A stretch of DNA of 64,000 bases from Bradyrhizobium sp. U87765 SZCCT0048 (GCF_018131225.1 NZ_JAFCMM010000001.1:1426001-1490000); one strand, 5' to 3'. Positions 8,486 through 20,827 are shown, counted from the stretch's first letter. Made by a program: numbers and translations. The notes: a model not told the origin generated them from the sequence alone.

Positions 8486-10042
8486 CTATCTTTTCAGCAG
8501 GCTGCCGAGCGCGCCACGCACGATCGCGCGACCGATCGAGCCACCCATCGAGCCGCCGACCGACTTGCCGAGGTCGGCGACGACGCCGCCGACCACCTTG
8601 TCGGTCACGGTGCGGGTGACGTCGCGCGCGATCTTCTGTCCCGTGGAGAGCTTGCCGCGCGGCGTGTTGGTGCCGAAAATGGAGCCGACGATCGAGCCGA
8701 GCTGGCCGAGCACGCCGCCGCCCTCGCCGCCACCGGCCGCCGCACCGCCGACACGCTTCTGCAGCACCTCGTAGGCGGACTCACGGTCGATCTCGGTGTC
8801 ATACTTGCCCTTGACGGGGCTCGCCGCGATGATCGCCTTGCGCTCCTCGGGGGTCAGCGGCCCGATGCGCGCCGACGGCGGGCGCACCATGATCCGCTCC
8901 ACCATCGCCGGCGTGCCGTTTCCTTCGAGGAACGAGACCAGCGCCTCGCCCTTCCCGAGCTCTGTAATCACCTTGGCGGTGTTGAGCTGGGGGTTGGGAC
9001 GGAAGGTCTCCGCCGCGGCAGCCACGGCCTTCTGATCACGCGGGGTGAACGCACGGAGCGCATGCTGCACACGGTTGCCGAGCTGTGCCAGCACCTTGTC
9101 CGGAACATCGATCGGGTTCTGGGTCACGAAATAGACGCCGACGCCCTTGGAGCGCACGAGGCGCACCACCTGCTCGATCTTCTCCATCAGCGCCTTGGGC
9201 GGATCGTTGAACAGCAGATGGGCTTCGTCGAAGAAGAACACGAGCTTGGGCTTGGGCGGATCGCCGACCTCTGGCAGGTGCTCGTACAGCTCCGACAGCA
9301 TCCAGAGCAGGAAGGTGGCATAGAGCCGCGGGCTCTGCATCAGCTTGTCAGCGACCAGGATGTTGACCATGCCACGGCCGTCGCGATCGGTGCGCATGAA
9401 GTCGGCGAGGTCGAGCGCCGGCTCGCCGAAGAACTTGGCGCCGCCCTGGTTCTCCAGCACCAGGAGCTGGCGCTGGATGGTGCCGACGGTCTGTTTCGCC
9501 ACGTTTCCGTATTGTGTTGTCAATTCGTCGGCGTGCTCGGCCACGAAGCTCAGGATCGCCCGCAAGTCCTTCATGTCGAGCAGCAGCAATCCCTGCTCGT
9601 CGGCGACGCGGAAGGCAATATTGAGCACGCCCTCCTGCACATCGTTAAGATCCATCATCCGCGCCAGCAGCAAGGGTCCCATCTCCGAGACGGTCGCCCG
9701 CACCGGATGGCCCTGCTCACCAAACACGTCCCAGAAAATGGTCGAGAACTGGTCCGGCTGGAACTTGAGGCCCATCTCCTGGGCGCGCTTGAGGATGAAG
9801 TCCTTGGCCTCGCCGACCTCGGCGATGCCGGACAGGTCGCCCTTGATATCCGCGGCGAAAACCGGAACACCCGCCCGGGCAAATCCCTCCGCCATGACCT
9901 GCAGCGACACCGTCTTGCCGGTGCCCGTCGCGCCGGTCACAAGCCCATGACGGTTTGCGAGCGACAAGGTCAGATAGGCGGGCTGTTCTCCCTTGCCGAT
10001 GAAGATGGAGTCGCTGGTGTCCGCCGCCGTCGCTGTGGCCAT
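8486..10042 (-). CDS. HerA-like ATPase (DUF853)
   Basis: A 518-residue FtsK/HerA-superfamily ATPase of the DUF853 type. Walker A is GATGTGKT at residues 37-44 and Walker B is [13 protein letters not shown] in the middle. The sensor-type segment [31 protein letters not shown] is diagnostic of this family. The C-terminus is a glycine/alanine-rich amphipathic tail ([12 protein letters not shown] and beyond). HerA proteins pump DNA together with NurA nucleases, but DUF853 members usually occur without NurA, and none is seen here; the actual substrate is unknown. It may share a transcript with the downstream M20 gene. Confidence 0.88.
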   Translation of the reverse strand: MATATAADTSDSIFIGKGEQPAYLTLSLANRHGLVTGATGTGKTVSLQVMAEGFARAGVPVFAADIKGDLSGIAEVGEAKDFILKRAQEMGLKFQPDQFSTIFWDVFGEQGHPVRATVSEMGPLLLARMMDLNDVQEGVLNIAFRVADEQGLLLLDMKDLRAILSFVAEHADELTTQYGNVAKQTVGTIQRQLLVLENQGGAKFFGEPALDLADFMRTDRDGRGMVNILVADKLMQSPRLYATFLLWMLSELYEHLPEVGDPPKPKLVFFFDEAHLLFNDPPKALMEKIEQVVRLVRSKGVGVYFVTQNPIDVPDKVLAQLGNRVQHALRAFTPRDQKAVAAAAETFRPNPQLNTAKVITELGKGEALVSFLEGNGTPAMVERIMVRPPSARIGPLTPEERKAIIAASPVKGKYDTEIDRESAYEVLQKRVGGAAAGGGEGGGVLGQLGSIVGSIFGTNTPRGKLSTGQKIARDVTRTVTDKVVGGVVADLGKSVGGSMGGSIGRAIVRGALGSLLKR

Positions 10043-10396
10043 TTGTCTTGCCTCGCCTCGTCACATTCCGGCGCGTGGATCGCATCGCTCCGGAGAACAT
10101 CGGATGATCAATTCTACTTCATTCCACAACGGTAATGAAACTCTCAAACCGGAACCGGAGTGAGGAAATCCTTACCGACAAAACCCGAAGTTGAAGTCGG
10201 TTGCTCGCGTTGGCTTGCTGGCACCGCAGATGCGACATAAAGCGCCAGATCACCTTGCATCGCGGCAACAGTCGGGGCGACTTCGGACTGAATCAAAAAT
10301 TTCTCGCGCGCGCTTCGCTTGAATTTTTCCACTCGAAAGCTCAAGATGAATTTTATAATGAAGGGGCCGGCAAGCAACCGGTTGAGGCGGGGTGTT
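10043..10396. other. Intergenic region between divergent genes
   Basis: About 350 bases between the leftward HerA-like gene and the rightward small helical protein. The part from 10080 to 10380 is clearly more AT-rich than the coding DNA and should hold both promoters. Short frames here do not look coding. No named operator or RNA motif was recognised. Confidence 0.5.
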
Positions 10397-10762
10397 ATGG
10401 ACGAGTTGATCGAGCAGTTGTCTGCGAAGGTCGGTATTGATAGAGCGGTTGCGGAAAAGACGATCGGTATCATCTTGAGTTTTCTTCGCACCGAAGGCCC
10501 CGCCGACAAGGTTCAGGCTCTCATCGACAAAATTCCAGGTGCTGACGCCGTGATCGCTGCAAGCGGCGGCACCAGCAAGCTCAGTGGCTTCTTCGGCGGC
10601 GGCCTGATGGCCCTCGGCGGCAAGCTGATGGGGCTTGGGCTGGGCATGGGTGAAATTCAGGACGTCGCGCGTGAACTTTTCAGGTTCGGCCGCGACAGAG
10701 TTGGAATGGACACGATCGACGACATCATTGCCGGCACCCCGGGTCTGCGCCAGTTCGCCTGA
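10397..10762 (+). CDS. Small helical protein, DUF2780/DUF2267-like
   Basis: A 121-residue protein starting MDELIEQLSAKVGIDRAVAE at an ATG preceded by a GGCGGGG run. The first ~50 residues resemble the helical repeat in DUF2780/DUF2267 proteins (acidic helix, then IIGILSFL-type helix, then VQALIDKIPGAD). A glycine-rich hydrophobic stretch (FFGGGLMALGGKLMGLGLGMG) follows, and a short C-terminal helical segment (FGRDRVGMDTIDDII). Function is unknown; family assignment is tentative. Only 24 bases separate it from the DUF4332 gene, so the two are probably co-transcribed. Confidence 0.6.
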   Translation: MDELIEQLSAKVGIDRAVAEKTIGIILSFLRTEGPADKVQALIDKIPGADAVIAASGGTSKLSGFFGGGLMALGGKLMGLGLGMGEIQDVARELFRFGRDRVGMDTIDDIIAGTPGLRQFA

Positions 10763-10786
10763 TACAGTTCAGTCCAGTCCAGCGTC

Positions 10787-11194
10787 ATGACATACCCCAT
10801 CAGCAAGATCGATGGCCTCAACGGGCAGGCCGCAGCGAAACTGAAAGCCATTGGTATCCGCACGACTGAAGGGCTGCTCGAAGCGGCGCGCACCGTCAAG
10901 GGGCGCAAGGCGCTCGCGGCGACGACCGGCCTCGCCGAGCAACAGCTGCTGGAGTGGGCCAACATCGCCGACTGCATGCGCATCAAGGGTATGGGCAAGG
11001 CCAAGGCCGAGCTGCTGCGCGCGGCCGGCGTGACCACCGTCCGGGAGTTCGTCCATCGCAATCCGGAGAGGCTCGCCCAGGCGATGAAGGAAGCCAACGC
11101 CCGCCGCAAGCTGGTCGACGTCCTGCCCTCCGAAGCCTCGGTCAAGCGCCTGATCGAGCATGCCCGCAAGCTGCCCCTGAAAATTTCCTATTAG
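10787..11194 (+). CDS. DUF4332 domain protein (helix-hairpin-helix)
   Basis: A 135-residue protein made of two helix-hairpin-helix units: IDGLNGQAAAKLKAIGIRTT in the N-terminal half and RIKGMGKAKAELLRAAGVTT in the second half. This pattern matches DUF4332, and such motifs bind the DNA backbone non-specifically, so a DNA- or nucleotide-associated role is plausible but unproven. The C-terminus is basic. It follows the DUF2780-like gene with a short gap, and the folate operon starts 72 bases after it. Confidence 0.75.
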   Translation: MTYPISKIDGLNGQAAAKLKAIGIRTTEGLLEAARTVKGRKALAATTGLAEQQLLEWANIADCMRIKGMGKAKAELLRAAGVTTVREFVHRNPERLAQAMKEANARRKLVDVLPSEASVKRLIEHARKLPLKISY

Positions 11195-11266
11195 CCCCCT
11201 TCTCCGCAGCACAACGTTGTCGTTTCGCGCCTTGACTCCGCCCGGCGGACCGCGCAAAGCGACCGC

Positions 11267-12121
11267 ATGACGCCAGCACCGCTGCCCTCGCCGCCGCCGT
11301 CCCGGACGCCGTTCGATCTGGCGCCGCTGCTGCGCGGTCGCACGCCCGCGGTGATGGGCGTGCTGAACATCACACCGGATTCGTTCTCCGACGGCGGCCG
11401 TTTCGACAGCCCGGAGCGCGCGCTGGAACAGGCGCGCCGCCTGATCGCGGAGGGCGCCGACATCATCGACGTCGGCGCGGAATCCACCCGTCCCTATGGC
11501 GGCATGCAGGCGGTCACCGCCGACGACGAACTGGCGCGACTTCGCCCCGTCCTGGCCGAAATCACCGCGCTCGGCACGCCGGTATCGATCGACACCATGA
11601 AGGCCCGCGTGGCGGACTGGGCGCTCGGCCAGGGCGTCGCCATCGCCAACGACGTCTGGGGGCTGCAACGCGATCCCGACATGGCCGCCGTGGTCGCGGC
11701 CCACGGCGCGCCGGTGGTCGTGATGCACAACCGTGACGCGGTCGAGCCCGCCCTCGATATCATGGCCGACCTCAAGGCGTTCTTCGCGCGCACGCTCGAT
11801 ATCGCGGCGAAGGCCGGCATCGCGACAGAGCGCATCGTGCTCGATCCGGGCATCGGCTTCGGCAAGACGCCGGAGCAGAGCATGACGGCGCTGGCGCGCC
11901 TCGCAGAGTTGAAGACATTCGGCTGCGCGCTGCTGGTCGGCGCCTCCCGCAAGCGCTTTATCGCCACGGTGGTCCCGTCCGAACCGCAACAGCGGCTCGG
12001 CGGCTCGATTGCCGCCCACCTGATCGCCGCACAGAACGGCGCCCGCATCATCCGCGCTCACGATGTCGCGGAGACCGTGCAGGCGCTGCGGGTCGCAGCC
12101 CGGATCGAGGATCTAAAATGA
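11267..12121 (+). CDS. folP: Dihydropteroate synthase
   Basis: A 284-residue TIM-barrel enzyme that condenses 6-hydroxymethyl-dihydropterin diphosphate with 4-aminobenzoate to dihydropteroate, the target of sulfonamides. Signature one is MGVLNITPDSFSDGG, signature two is GADIIDVGAESTRP, and later loops VLDPGIGFGKTPEQ and LLVGASRKRFI carry pterin and pABA contacts. The ~30-residue proline-rich N-terminus before PAVMGVLN is somewhat long. Its stop overlaps the folB start in an ATGA, so the two are translationally coupled. Confidence 0.95.
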   Translation: MTPAPLPSPPPSRTPFDLAPLLRGRTPAVMGVLNITPDSFSDGGRFDSPERALEQARRLIAEGADIIDVGAESTRPYGGMQAVTADDELARLRPVLAEITALGTPVSIDTMKARVADWALGQGVAIANDVWGLQRDPDMAAVVAAHGAPVVVMHNRDAVEPALDIMADLKAFFARTLDIAAKAGIATERIVLDPGIGFGKTPEQSMTALARLAELKTFGCALLVGASRKRFIATVVPSEPQQRLGGSIAAHLIAAQNGARIIRAHDVAETVQALRVAARIEDLK

Positions 12122-12489
12122 CCGACACGATATTCATTCAGGGCCTGCTGATCCATGCCCGCCACGGCGTGATGGAGCATGAGGCCGAAGTCGGCCAGCG
12201 CTTCGTCATCGATCTCGAGCTTTCGACCGACCTGTCGGAATCCTCGCGCACCGACAAGCTCGCCGACACCGTGTCCTATGCCGACGTGGTAAAGGCCGCG
12301 ACCGCTGCGTTCGCCGACAAGAACTACCGTCTGCTGGAGCGCGCGGCCGGCGCGGTCGCGGACGCCATCCTCGGCGCCTTCCCGCGCATCGGCGCGGTCA
12401 AGGTCACGGTGCACAAGCCGCATGCGCCGATCCCGGCGATCTTCCATGACGTCGGCGTCACCATCACGCGCAGCCGCGTCGGGGACTGA
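12118..12489 (+). CDS. folB: Dihydroneopterin aldolase
   Basis: A 123-residue enzyme that cleaves 7,8-dihydroneopterin to 6-hydroxymethyl-dihydropterin and glycolaldehyde. The family marks are FIQGLLIHARHGVMEHEAEV at the N-terminus, VSYADVVKAA in the middle and the C-terminal KVTVHKPHAPIPA, whose lysine is part of the active site. Length is standard. It overlaps folP by four bases and is followed after 3 bases by folK. Confidence 0.94.
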   Translation: MTDTIFIQGLLIHARHGVMEHEAEVGQRFVIDLELSTDLSESSRTDKLADTVSYADVVKAATAAFADKNYRLLERAAGAVADAILGAFPRIGAVKVTVHKPHAPIPAIFHDVGVTITRSRVGD

Positions 12490-12492
12490 ACC

Positions 12493-12984
12493 GTGGCCGA
12501 CGCGCTGATCGCGCTGGGGGGCAATGTCGGCGACGTCCGTGCGACCTTCGCCGATGCCATTCCCGCGATCTGCGACCACGCCGGCGCCACGCTGCTGGCA
12601 CGCTCGGCGGACTACATCACCCCGCCCTGGGGCAAGGCCGACCAGCCCCCTTTCATCAACGCCTGCATCCGCATCGAAACCGCCCTCTCGCCACTCGCGC
12701 TGCTGCGCGTACTACAGACGGTTGAGGCGGTTCATGGCCGCGACCGCGCGCGCGAGACCCGCTGGGGGCCGCGCACCCTCGACCTCGATCTCCTCGCCTA
12801 TGACGACATCGCGCTCGCCGAGCCGGATCTGGTCCTGCCCCACCCCCACCTGTTTGAGCGGGCCTTCGTGCTCGTTCCCCTCTCGGAGATCGTGCCGGAT
12901 CGCCTGATCGGCAGCCGGACCCCGCGCGACGCCCTCCAGGGGCTCAGCGCCGACGGCATTCGTGCCCTGCCGGGTCCCCCGTAA
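12493..12984 (+). CDS. folK: 6-hydroxymethyl-7,8-dihydropterin pyrophosphokinase (HPPK)
   Basis: A 163-residue enzyme that transfers diphosphate from ATP to 6-hydroxymethyl-dihydropterin, giving the FolP substrate. LIALGGNVGD at the N-terminus binds the pterin, and RETRWGPRTLDLDLLAYDD is the HPPK signature with the two Mg-binding aspartates, followed by LPHPHLFERAFVLVPL. The start is GTG at 12493, three bases after the folB stop. It is the last gene of a compact folP-folB-folK operon. Confidence 0.94.
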   Translation: MADALIALGGNVGDVRATFADAIPAICDHAGATLLARSADYITPPWGKADQPPFINACIRIETALSPLALLRVLQTVEAVHGRDRARETRWGPRTLDLDLLAYDDIALAEPDLVLPHPHLFERAFVLVPLSEIVPDRLIGSRTPRDALQGLSADGIRALPGPP

Positions 12985-13062
12985 CCGGTGATTGGCAGGG
13001 CCGGCCGGCCGTGGCATTTTGCACGGCAACGACAAGGCCTGTGCGGGAGACGACCCCTTTTC

Positions 13063-14930
13063 ATGTCCGCAGAAACCGACGATCTGCCGCTGGCGCGGGA
13101 ATTTCCGCCGGCGAGCCGAGACGACTGGAGGAAGCTGGTCGATGGCGTTCTCAAGGGCGCGCCGTTCGACCGTCTCGTCGGCAAGACCTATGACGGCCTG
13201 CCGATCGCGCCGATCTATTCCCGTGCGGCCAATGCCGGTCTCATCGCCGGCCGCGCCCCCGCAACGCCCTGGCGCATCATGCAGCGCGTCGATCATCCTG
13301 ACGCGACGGCGGCAAACGCACAGGCGCTGACGGACCTCGAGAACGGCGCCAATGGGCTGGCGCTGGTGTTCGCCGGCGCGCACGGCGCCCACGGCTTCGG
13401 CCTCGAGCCATCGGCCGCTGCGCTCGAGCGCATCCTCGACGGCATCTATGTTGACGCCGGCATCGCCATCGAGTTCCAGATCGGCCCACAGACCCGCGAC
13501 ATGCCGCACCACTTCGCCGAGTTGCTCGCCCGGCGGAATGTCGCCCCGGCAAGCGTCGACGCCCGTTTCGGCTTCGATCCCATCGGCGCCGCGGCGGCCG
13601 GCGGCGCCAGCCCCTACGACTGGCAGGAGATCGCCGCGTTCTTCGGCCCCGCCGTCGCCCAGTTTGCACGGCTCGGCTTTGCCGGCCCGTTCGCTGTCGC
13701 TGATGGCCGCGTCGTCCATGACGCGGGCGGCTCGGAGGCCCAGGAACTCGCTTTCGTGGTGGCGACGGCGGTCACCTATCTGCGCGCCCTGGAAGCCGCC
13801 GGCGTCGAGCTCGACGTTGCCCGGCGGATGATCTACGCACGCCTCAGTGCCGATGCCGACCAGTTCCTGACGCTGGCGAAATTTCGTGCGCTGCGCCTGC
13901 TGTGGGCCCATGTCGAGCGCCACTGCGGCCTCGAACCACAGCCGCTGGTCGTCGCTGCCGACACCGCCTGGCGCATGCTGACCCAGCGCGATCCCTATGT
14001 GAACGTGCTGCGCGCGACCATCGCCACGTTCGCCGCCGGGCTCGGCGGCGCCAACAGCATCACCGTGATGCCGCATACGCTCGCCCTCGGGCTGCCGGAT
14101 GCGCTCGCCCGCCGCATCGCCCGCAATACCCAGCTCATCCTCCTGGAGGAATCCAACCTCGACAAGGTCACCGATCCCGCCGCCGGCTCCGGCGGCATCG
14201 AGGCATTGACCGCCGAGCTGGCCGGCACTGCCTGGACGCTGTTCCAGGACATTGAGAAGGCCGGCGGCGTATTCCCGGCGCTGAAGCAGAATCTGATCCA
14301 GGATCGTGTCGCCGCAGTGCGCGCGGCACGCGACAGGAACATTGCCCGCCGCAAGGACGTGCTCACCGGCGCCAGCGAATTTCCGAACCTGCAGGAGGCG
14401 CCGGTCGCCGTGCTCGCGGCCAATCCAGTCACACTGCCGCCTTACGGCGCGCCGGCATTCCAATTCGCCGCACTCGCGCCGACCCGTCTCGCCGAACCGT
14501 TCGAGCGCCTGCGTGACCGCTCCGACCGGCAGTTGGCGCAGACCGGATCGCGCCCGGCCGTCTATCTCGCCAATCTCGGCACCGCTGCGGACTTCACCGC
14601 GCGCGCGACCTTCGCCAAAAGCTTCTTCGAGGCCGGCGGTATCGCCGCGGTGGATGGCGAGGGCGGCACCGACGTCGCGGCCATCGCAGCGGCCTTCAAG
14701 GCCTCGGGCGCGATACTCGTCTGCCTGTGCTCGTCGGACAAGATTTACGCGAGCCTCGCGGAACCCGTGGCTCGGGCGCTGCGCAGCACCGGCGCCCGCC
14801 ATCTCTACCTGGCAGGACGCCCCGGCGAGCAGGAGGCCGCGCTGCGCGCGGCCGGCATCAGCGATTTCATTTTTGCGGGAGGCGACGCCCTGGCGACGCT
14901 CGACGCAGCCTATGCTCAGATGGGGGTTCC

Positions 14931-14934
<4 letters not shown>
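13063..14934 (+). CDS. mutA: Methylmalonyl-CoA mutase small (non-catalytic) subunit
   Basis: A 623-residue homologue of the catalytic subunit, which pairs with it as a heterodimer interconverting (R)-methylmalonyl-CoA and succinyl-CoA in propionate and branched amino-acid catabolism. The barrel-type sequence is seen in [13 protein letters not shown] and in [20 protein letters not shown], and the B12-like domain is at the C-terminus. That domain lacks the DxHxxG cobalamin motif, as expected for the small subunit. I took ATG 13063 (reads [18 protein letters not shown]) over an upstream GTG at 12988. It overlaps the large-subunit gene by four bases. Confidence 0.93.
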
Positions 14935-17090
<2,156 letters not shown>

Positions 17091-17095
17091 ACCCC

Positions 17096-17920
17096 ATGCG
17101 ACCAATCTTCCCGACCGCGCGGCGCGGTGCGCCGGCGAACGCCCTGCGCCTGACCGCCTGTGCGGTCGCGACCTGGCTCATGCTCTTCTCTCCGCCTCGC
17201 GCCATCGCGACCGGAGACAACGCCGGTGTGACGTTCAAGAGCAAGATCGTCGAAACCGTCGTCGGCCTCGACGCCACGATCAAGGCCGACCCGCCGCTCG
17301 CCGCCAACCTGCTGGCGGAGGGCAAGCGTTGGGCGGAGAAGTCCCGCCGTGAGGCGGAGACCGAAGCCAAGGCCTCGCCCGAGCTCTTCCGCGACGGCAA
17401 TCCCTGGTCGTTCGAGCGCCAGTACGCCACCGATGCGGTGGTCGCCGACCGCTACGTCAGCATCACCCGGCAGGAATACAGCTACACCGGCGGCGCCCAC
17501 CCCAACACGGTTCTCGACACCATCCTGTGGGACCGCACCGTCGGCAAGCGCATCAGCATCCGGCCGTTCTTCACCGAGCTCGCCGACGGCGGCCCGACGC
17601 TGTCGGCGCTGCGAACCGCGATCATCGACGCCCTCAAGGCGGAGAAGAAAGCGCGCGGCGTCGAGGACAGTCCGGAAATGGACTGGTTCAAGGGCATCGA
17701 GCCGAAGCTGTTGAAGATCGGGCCCGTCAGCCTCGCGCCCTCGACGGTCGCGGGCAAGAGCAGCGGCCTCGTTTTCATCTATTCGCCCTATGCGGTCGGC
17801 TCCTACGCCGAGGGCAGCTATGAGGCGTTCGTACCATGGGAACGCTTCAAGACGTTCCTGACGGCGGACGGCCGCGCGATTTTCGACGGCCAGCGCCCGC
17901 CCGTCGACAAGGCCAAATAG
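17096..17920 (+). CDS. Exported DUF3298/PdaC-like protein
   Basis: A 274-residue protein with a signal peptide (basic start, hydrophobic LRLTACAVATWLMLFS, cleavage near AIA-TGD). The mature part has the YSYTGGAHPNTVLDTILWDR motif typical of DUF4163/DUF3298 domains, the envelope-protein domains found beside peptidoglycan deacetylases, and ends with the usual FVFIYSPYAVGSYAEG / VPWERFKTFL strands. It starts six bases after the mutB stop, so it may be read through from the mutase operon, though no functional link is evident. Function unknown; periplasmic location likely. Confidence 0.75.
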   Translation: MRPIFPTARRGAPANALRLTACAVATWLMLFSPPRAIATGDNAGVTFKSKIVETVVGLDATIKADPPLAANLLAEGKRWAEKSRREAETEAKASPELFRDGNPWSFERQYATDAVVADRYVSITRQEYSYTGGAHPNTVLDTILWDRTVGKRISIRPFFTELADGGPTLSALRTAIIDALKAEKKARGVEDSPEMDWFKGIEPKLLKIGPVSLAPSTVAGKSSGLVFIYSPYAVGSYAEGSYEAFVPWERFKTFLTADGRAIFDGQRPPVDKAK

Positions 17921-17991
17921 CCGTCCGGAAAACGGGTGGCCGTCCCCTCGCCCCGCTGACAAAAGAGCCGCCTGCCAACTCAGGAGGCTCG

Positions 17992-18756
17992 ATGAGCACA
18001 CTTCACGACAAAGTCGCGATCGTCACCGGCGCAAGCTCCGGCATCGGTCGCGCAGCCGCATTGCTATTCGCACGCGAGGGCGCGGCCGTGATCGCATCAG
18101 GCCGTCGCCAGGGCGAACTCGATGCCCTGGTCGCGGAGATCGAGGCGGCGGGCGGCCGCGCCCATGCGCTCGCCGGCGACGTCCGCGACGACTCTCACGC
18201 ACAAGGGCTGGTGGACGCTGCAACCGCGCGCTTCGGCGGCCTCGACATCGCCTTCAACAATGCCGGCATGACCGGCACTGCCGCCCCCCTGCCCGACCTG
18301 CCGGTCGCCGCGTGGCGCGAGACCCTCGACACCAACCTGACCAGCGCATTCCTCGCCGCCCGCCACCAGATCCCGGCGATGCTGGCGCGCGGCGGCGGCT
18401 CGCTGATCTTCACCTCGACCTTCGTCGGCCATACCGTCGGCTTTCCCGGCATGGGCGCCTATGCCGCGAGCAAGGCCGGCCTCGTCGGATTGACCCAGGT
18501 GATCGCGGCGGAATTCGGCGGGCGCGGCATTCGCGCCAATGCGCTGCTGCCGGGCGGCACCGATACGCCGATGGGCCGCAGCGTCGCCGACACACCGGAG
18601 AGCCGCGCGTTCATCGAGGGCCTGCATGCGTTGAAGCGCCTCGCCCGGCCCGAAGAGATCGCGCAGGCCGCGCTCTATCTCGCCTCCGACGCGGCGAGCT
18701 TCGTCACGGGGACGGCGATGCTGGTCGATGGTGGCGTCTCGATCACGCGGACCTGA
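17992..18756 (+). CDS. SDR family oxidoreductase
   Basis: A 254-residue classical short-chain dehydrogenase. The NAD(P) motif is TGASSGIGRA near the N-terminus, followed by NNAG. The active site has a Ser in the IFTSTF strand and the YAASKAG Tyr/Lys pair, with LPGGTDTPMG after it and the C-terminal FVTGTAMLVDGG. ATG 17992 has a perfect CAGGAGG ribosome site five bases upstream. Substrate unknown. A GC-rich hairpin follows the stop. Confidence 0.9.
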   Translation: MSTLHDKVAIVTGASSGIGRAAALLFAREGAAVIASGRRQGELDALVAEIEAAGGRAHALAGDVRDDSHAQGLVDAATARFGGLDIAFNNAGMTGTAAPLPDLPVAAWRETLDTNLTSAFLAARHQIPAMLARGGGSLIFTSTFVGHTVGFPGMGAYAASKAGLVGLTQVIAAEFGGRGIRANALLPGGTDTPMGRSVADTPESRAFIEGLHALKRLARPEEIAQAALYLASDAASFVTGTAMLVDGGVSITRT

Positions 18757-18769
18757 GACGGGCAGGATC

Positions 18770-18801
18770 GCCGCGGCATCGGTCCACGCCGGTGCCGCGG
18801 C
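18770..18801. terminator. GC-rich hairpin between convergent genes, possible terminator
   Basis: The arms GCCGCGGCA (18770-18778) and TGCCGCGGC (18793-18801) are perfectly complementary, with a short partly paired loop. It lies between the stops of the SDR (18756) and the GGDEF gene (18811). There is no T-run, so it may act only weakly or with Rho. Confidence 0.45.
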
Positions 18802-18810
18802 CGCCCGGGA

Positions 18811-20589
18811 TCAACTGGCGAGCCGATCCCCCTTCGGGGACGTCGCCGTCTCGTCATCGCTCTCGGTGCACACCCGGTTACGCCCGAGGCGCTTGGCGAG
18901 ATAGAGCCGCTGGTCCGCTTCGGCGACCAGCGCATCCCAGCTCATCTGGCCTGGGCGATAGAGAGACACGCCGAAACTCGCGGTCACCGACAAGGTCGAG
19001 GGAACGTCGGGCACCGCCATCAGCCGCAGAGCGGTCCGAAGCCGTTCGGCAATCAGCCGTCCCTCGTCGTCGCGGCTGGCCTGGACCAGCACCACGAACT
19101 CCTCGCCGCCATGGCGTGCGAACGACGTTCCCGGCCGCAGGCGCGCCTGCACCGTCGTCGCGACACACTTCAGCACCACGTCGCCGACGCCGTGGCCATA
19201 GGTATCGTTGATCGACTTGAAGTAATCGATGTCAAACATGATGAGTGCCAGCGATCGTCCGCTGCGGTCGGCCTCGGCGACGGCACGCCGCCCCACCGCC
19301 TCCAGCGCCCGGCGATTGAGCAGGCCGGTGAGCGGGTCGGTCTCCGACAGCCGCTTCAGCTTCGCCGCCATGCGCTCCTGATCGAGTTCGAGATCCTTTT
19401 GCAGACGCTGCTGCTGGCGCAGCACGTCGAGACTGTCGAACAGCTCCTGCATTTCCTCGCTGCCCTGACGGCGTTCGCCCTCGGGCTCGGTCAGCACGCC
19501 CTGGGCGATCGCCACGATCTGCTCCCGTGCGGCCATCAGCGGCACGAACAGCAGATAGTGCAGCGCCGCGCCGATCAGGATCAGCACCGACCAGACCGAC
19601 AGCATCAGCGCCGCGGTCAGCGCCAGCATCTTCTGGGCATGATCCCGCGCCTGGGCGACCCGCTGATGCGAGGCCTGGCCGATCAGCTCGCGCAGCGTCT
19701 CCACCGGCTTCATGCCCGGCACATAGTCGGCGGTGAATTCGGCGAGGCTGAGGCGACCGCTCATCAATGCGATGTTGTCGGCCACCTGACGGGCAAACGG
19801 CAGCGCCTCACCGAAATATTTTCGGTCGACATCGTCGAGCGCCGCGCGCACTGCTGCATCGTCGATCAGTGTGCCGGCGTAGCTGGACACCAGCGCACGA
19901 AGCTCCGTCAGTCGGCCTTCGGTCGCGGTGATGCGGTCATGAAGCTCGCGATCGGGCGCTCCCGACGACGCCAGCATCATCACCACATAGGATCCGAGCC
20001 GGCCGGCATACTCGCGCAGATTGCTGCAGATGGTGCTGAGCAGCACCTCGTTGCCAGCCTGGGGATAGTCGCGAATGATGTCGCCGCCGAGATCGTCTCG
20101 CAGCGCGGCCGCGACGTCCGCTGCGGCGAACATCTTCTCGATGGCGTCACGGACACGCGCGCTGTCGCGTTGCGCAAGCAGCTCGGCGGAAATGGCATCG
20201 ACGGCGGCCCGCCCGCTCGCAAGCGCCATGCGGACCCTGGCCATCAACGCAAGCTCGCTGTCTGCATCCGACGAGGTCCGGCGGGCGAAAGATTCGAACG
20301 CGCTGATGGCGTTGTCGGAATGACGTCGCGCAGCGCCGAGGTCGGCGTCGAGACGCACCTGCGCATCCGGCGCGGCCCCGATCCGGCTGTTGGCCGGGCC
20401 GCGCTCGGCCGAAACCAGGTTCGCCACGACCAGGGCGAGGTGAAAGCGCTCCAGCTCCCGCGCCGCCGTACGATCGCGCTGATACGCCTCGAGGTTGGCC
20501 ATGAACAGGACGCCGCCGAGGAGCAGACAACCGATCGCGGTCATCCAACCGGCCAGCCGATAGAGCTTTCGAAGGCGAAGCGACGTCAT
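18811..20589 (-). CDS. Membrane GGDEF diguanylate cyclase
   Basis: A 592-residue protein: first helix near residues 12-32, a long helical periplasmic sensor region (~33-345), a second helix (LTAALMLSVWSVLILIGAAL), a HAMP/coiled linker, and a GGDEF domain from about residue 425. The domain has DPLTGLLNRRALE, FDIDYFKSINDTYGH and the active GGEEF at 494-498, so it should make cyclic di-GMP. The RxxD product-inhibition site is absent: the four residues at that position are RPGT. Longer frames upstream of 20589 are not supported. The periplasmic part suggests sensing of an envelope signal. Confidence 0.88.
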   Translation of the reverse strand: MTSLRLRKLYRLAGWMTAIGCLLLGGVLFMANLEAYQRDRTAARELERFHLALVVANLVSAERGPANSRIGAAPDAQVRLDADLGAARRHSDNAISAFESFARRTSSDADSELALMARVRMALASGRAAVDAISAELLAQRDSARVRDAIEKMFAAADVAAALRDDLGGDIIRDYPQAGNEVLLSTICSNLREYAGRLGSYVVMMLASSGAPDRELHDRITATEGRLTELRALVSSYAGTLIDDAAVRAALDDVDRKYFGEALPFARQVADNIALMSGRLSLAEFTADYVPGMKPVETLRELIGQASHQRVAQARDHAQKMLALTAALMLSVWSVLILIGAALHYLLFVPLMAAREQIVAIAQGVLTEPEGERRQGSEEMQELFDSLDVLRQQQRLQKDLELDQERMAAKLKRLSETDPLTGLLNRRALEAVGRRAVAEADRSGRSLALIMFDIDYFKSINDTYGHGVGDVVLKCVATTVQARLRPGTSFARHGGEEFVVLVQASRDDEGRLIAERLRTALRLMAVPDVPSTLSVTASFGVSLYRPGQMSWDALVAEADQRLYLAKRLGRNRVCTESDDETATSPKGDRLAS

Positions 20590-20827
20590 GAACTTTGACC
20601 GAATCCCATCCGTTCGGCCCCAACAAAGCTGAACATCGCTTAGAGCGGGATTAAACCCCTCTGTTGCGGTGCGATGGAACTGGGCGGTTGGTAAAGAGAG
20701 TCTGATCCTGATCGGGCAACTTCGCCGGCTTTCCCGTTTCCGGCGTTCATCTTGCTCGCCACAACCAGCACGTTCAGCAGCGCGTCGCTCGCAGCGTCGC
20801 TGCGTCAGCCGCTCGTTCTGCCCGCGC

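Noticed and set aside
10043..10396. Possible small gene on either strand in the AT-rich gap
   Set aside because: Short frames show no codon bias or ribosome site; treated as promoter DNA.
12985..13062. Possible cobalamin riboswitch before mutA
   Set aside because: The gap is too short and lacks the conserved B12-box; folK lies directly upstream.
12712..14802. 696-codon minus-strand frame opposite folK and mutA
   Set aside because: It is a shadow of mutA; the composition is Arg/Gly/Glu-rich with no domain.
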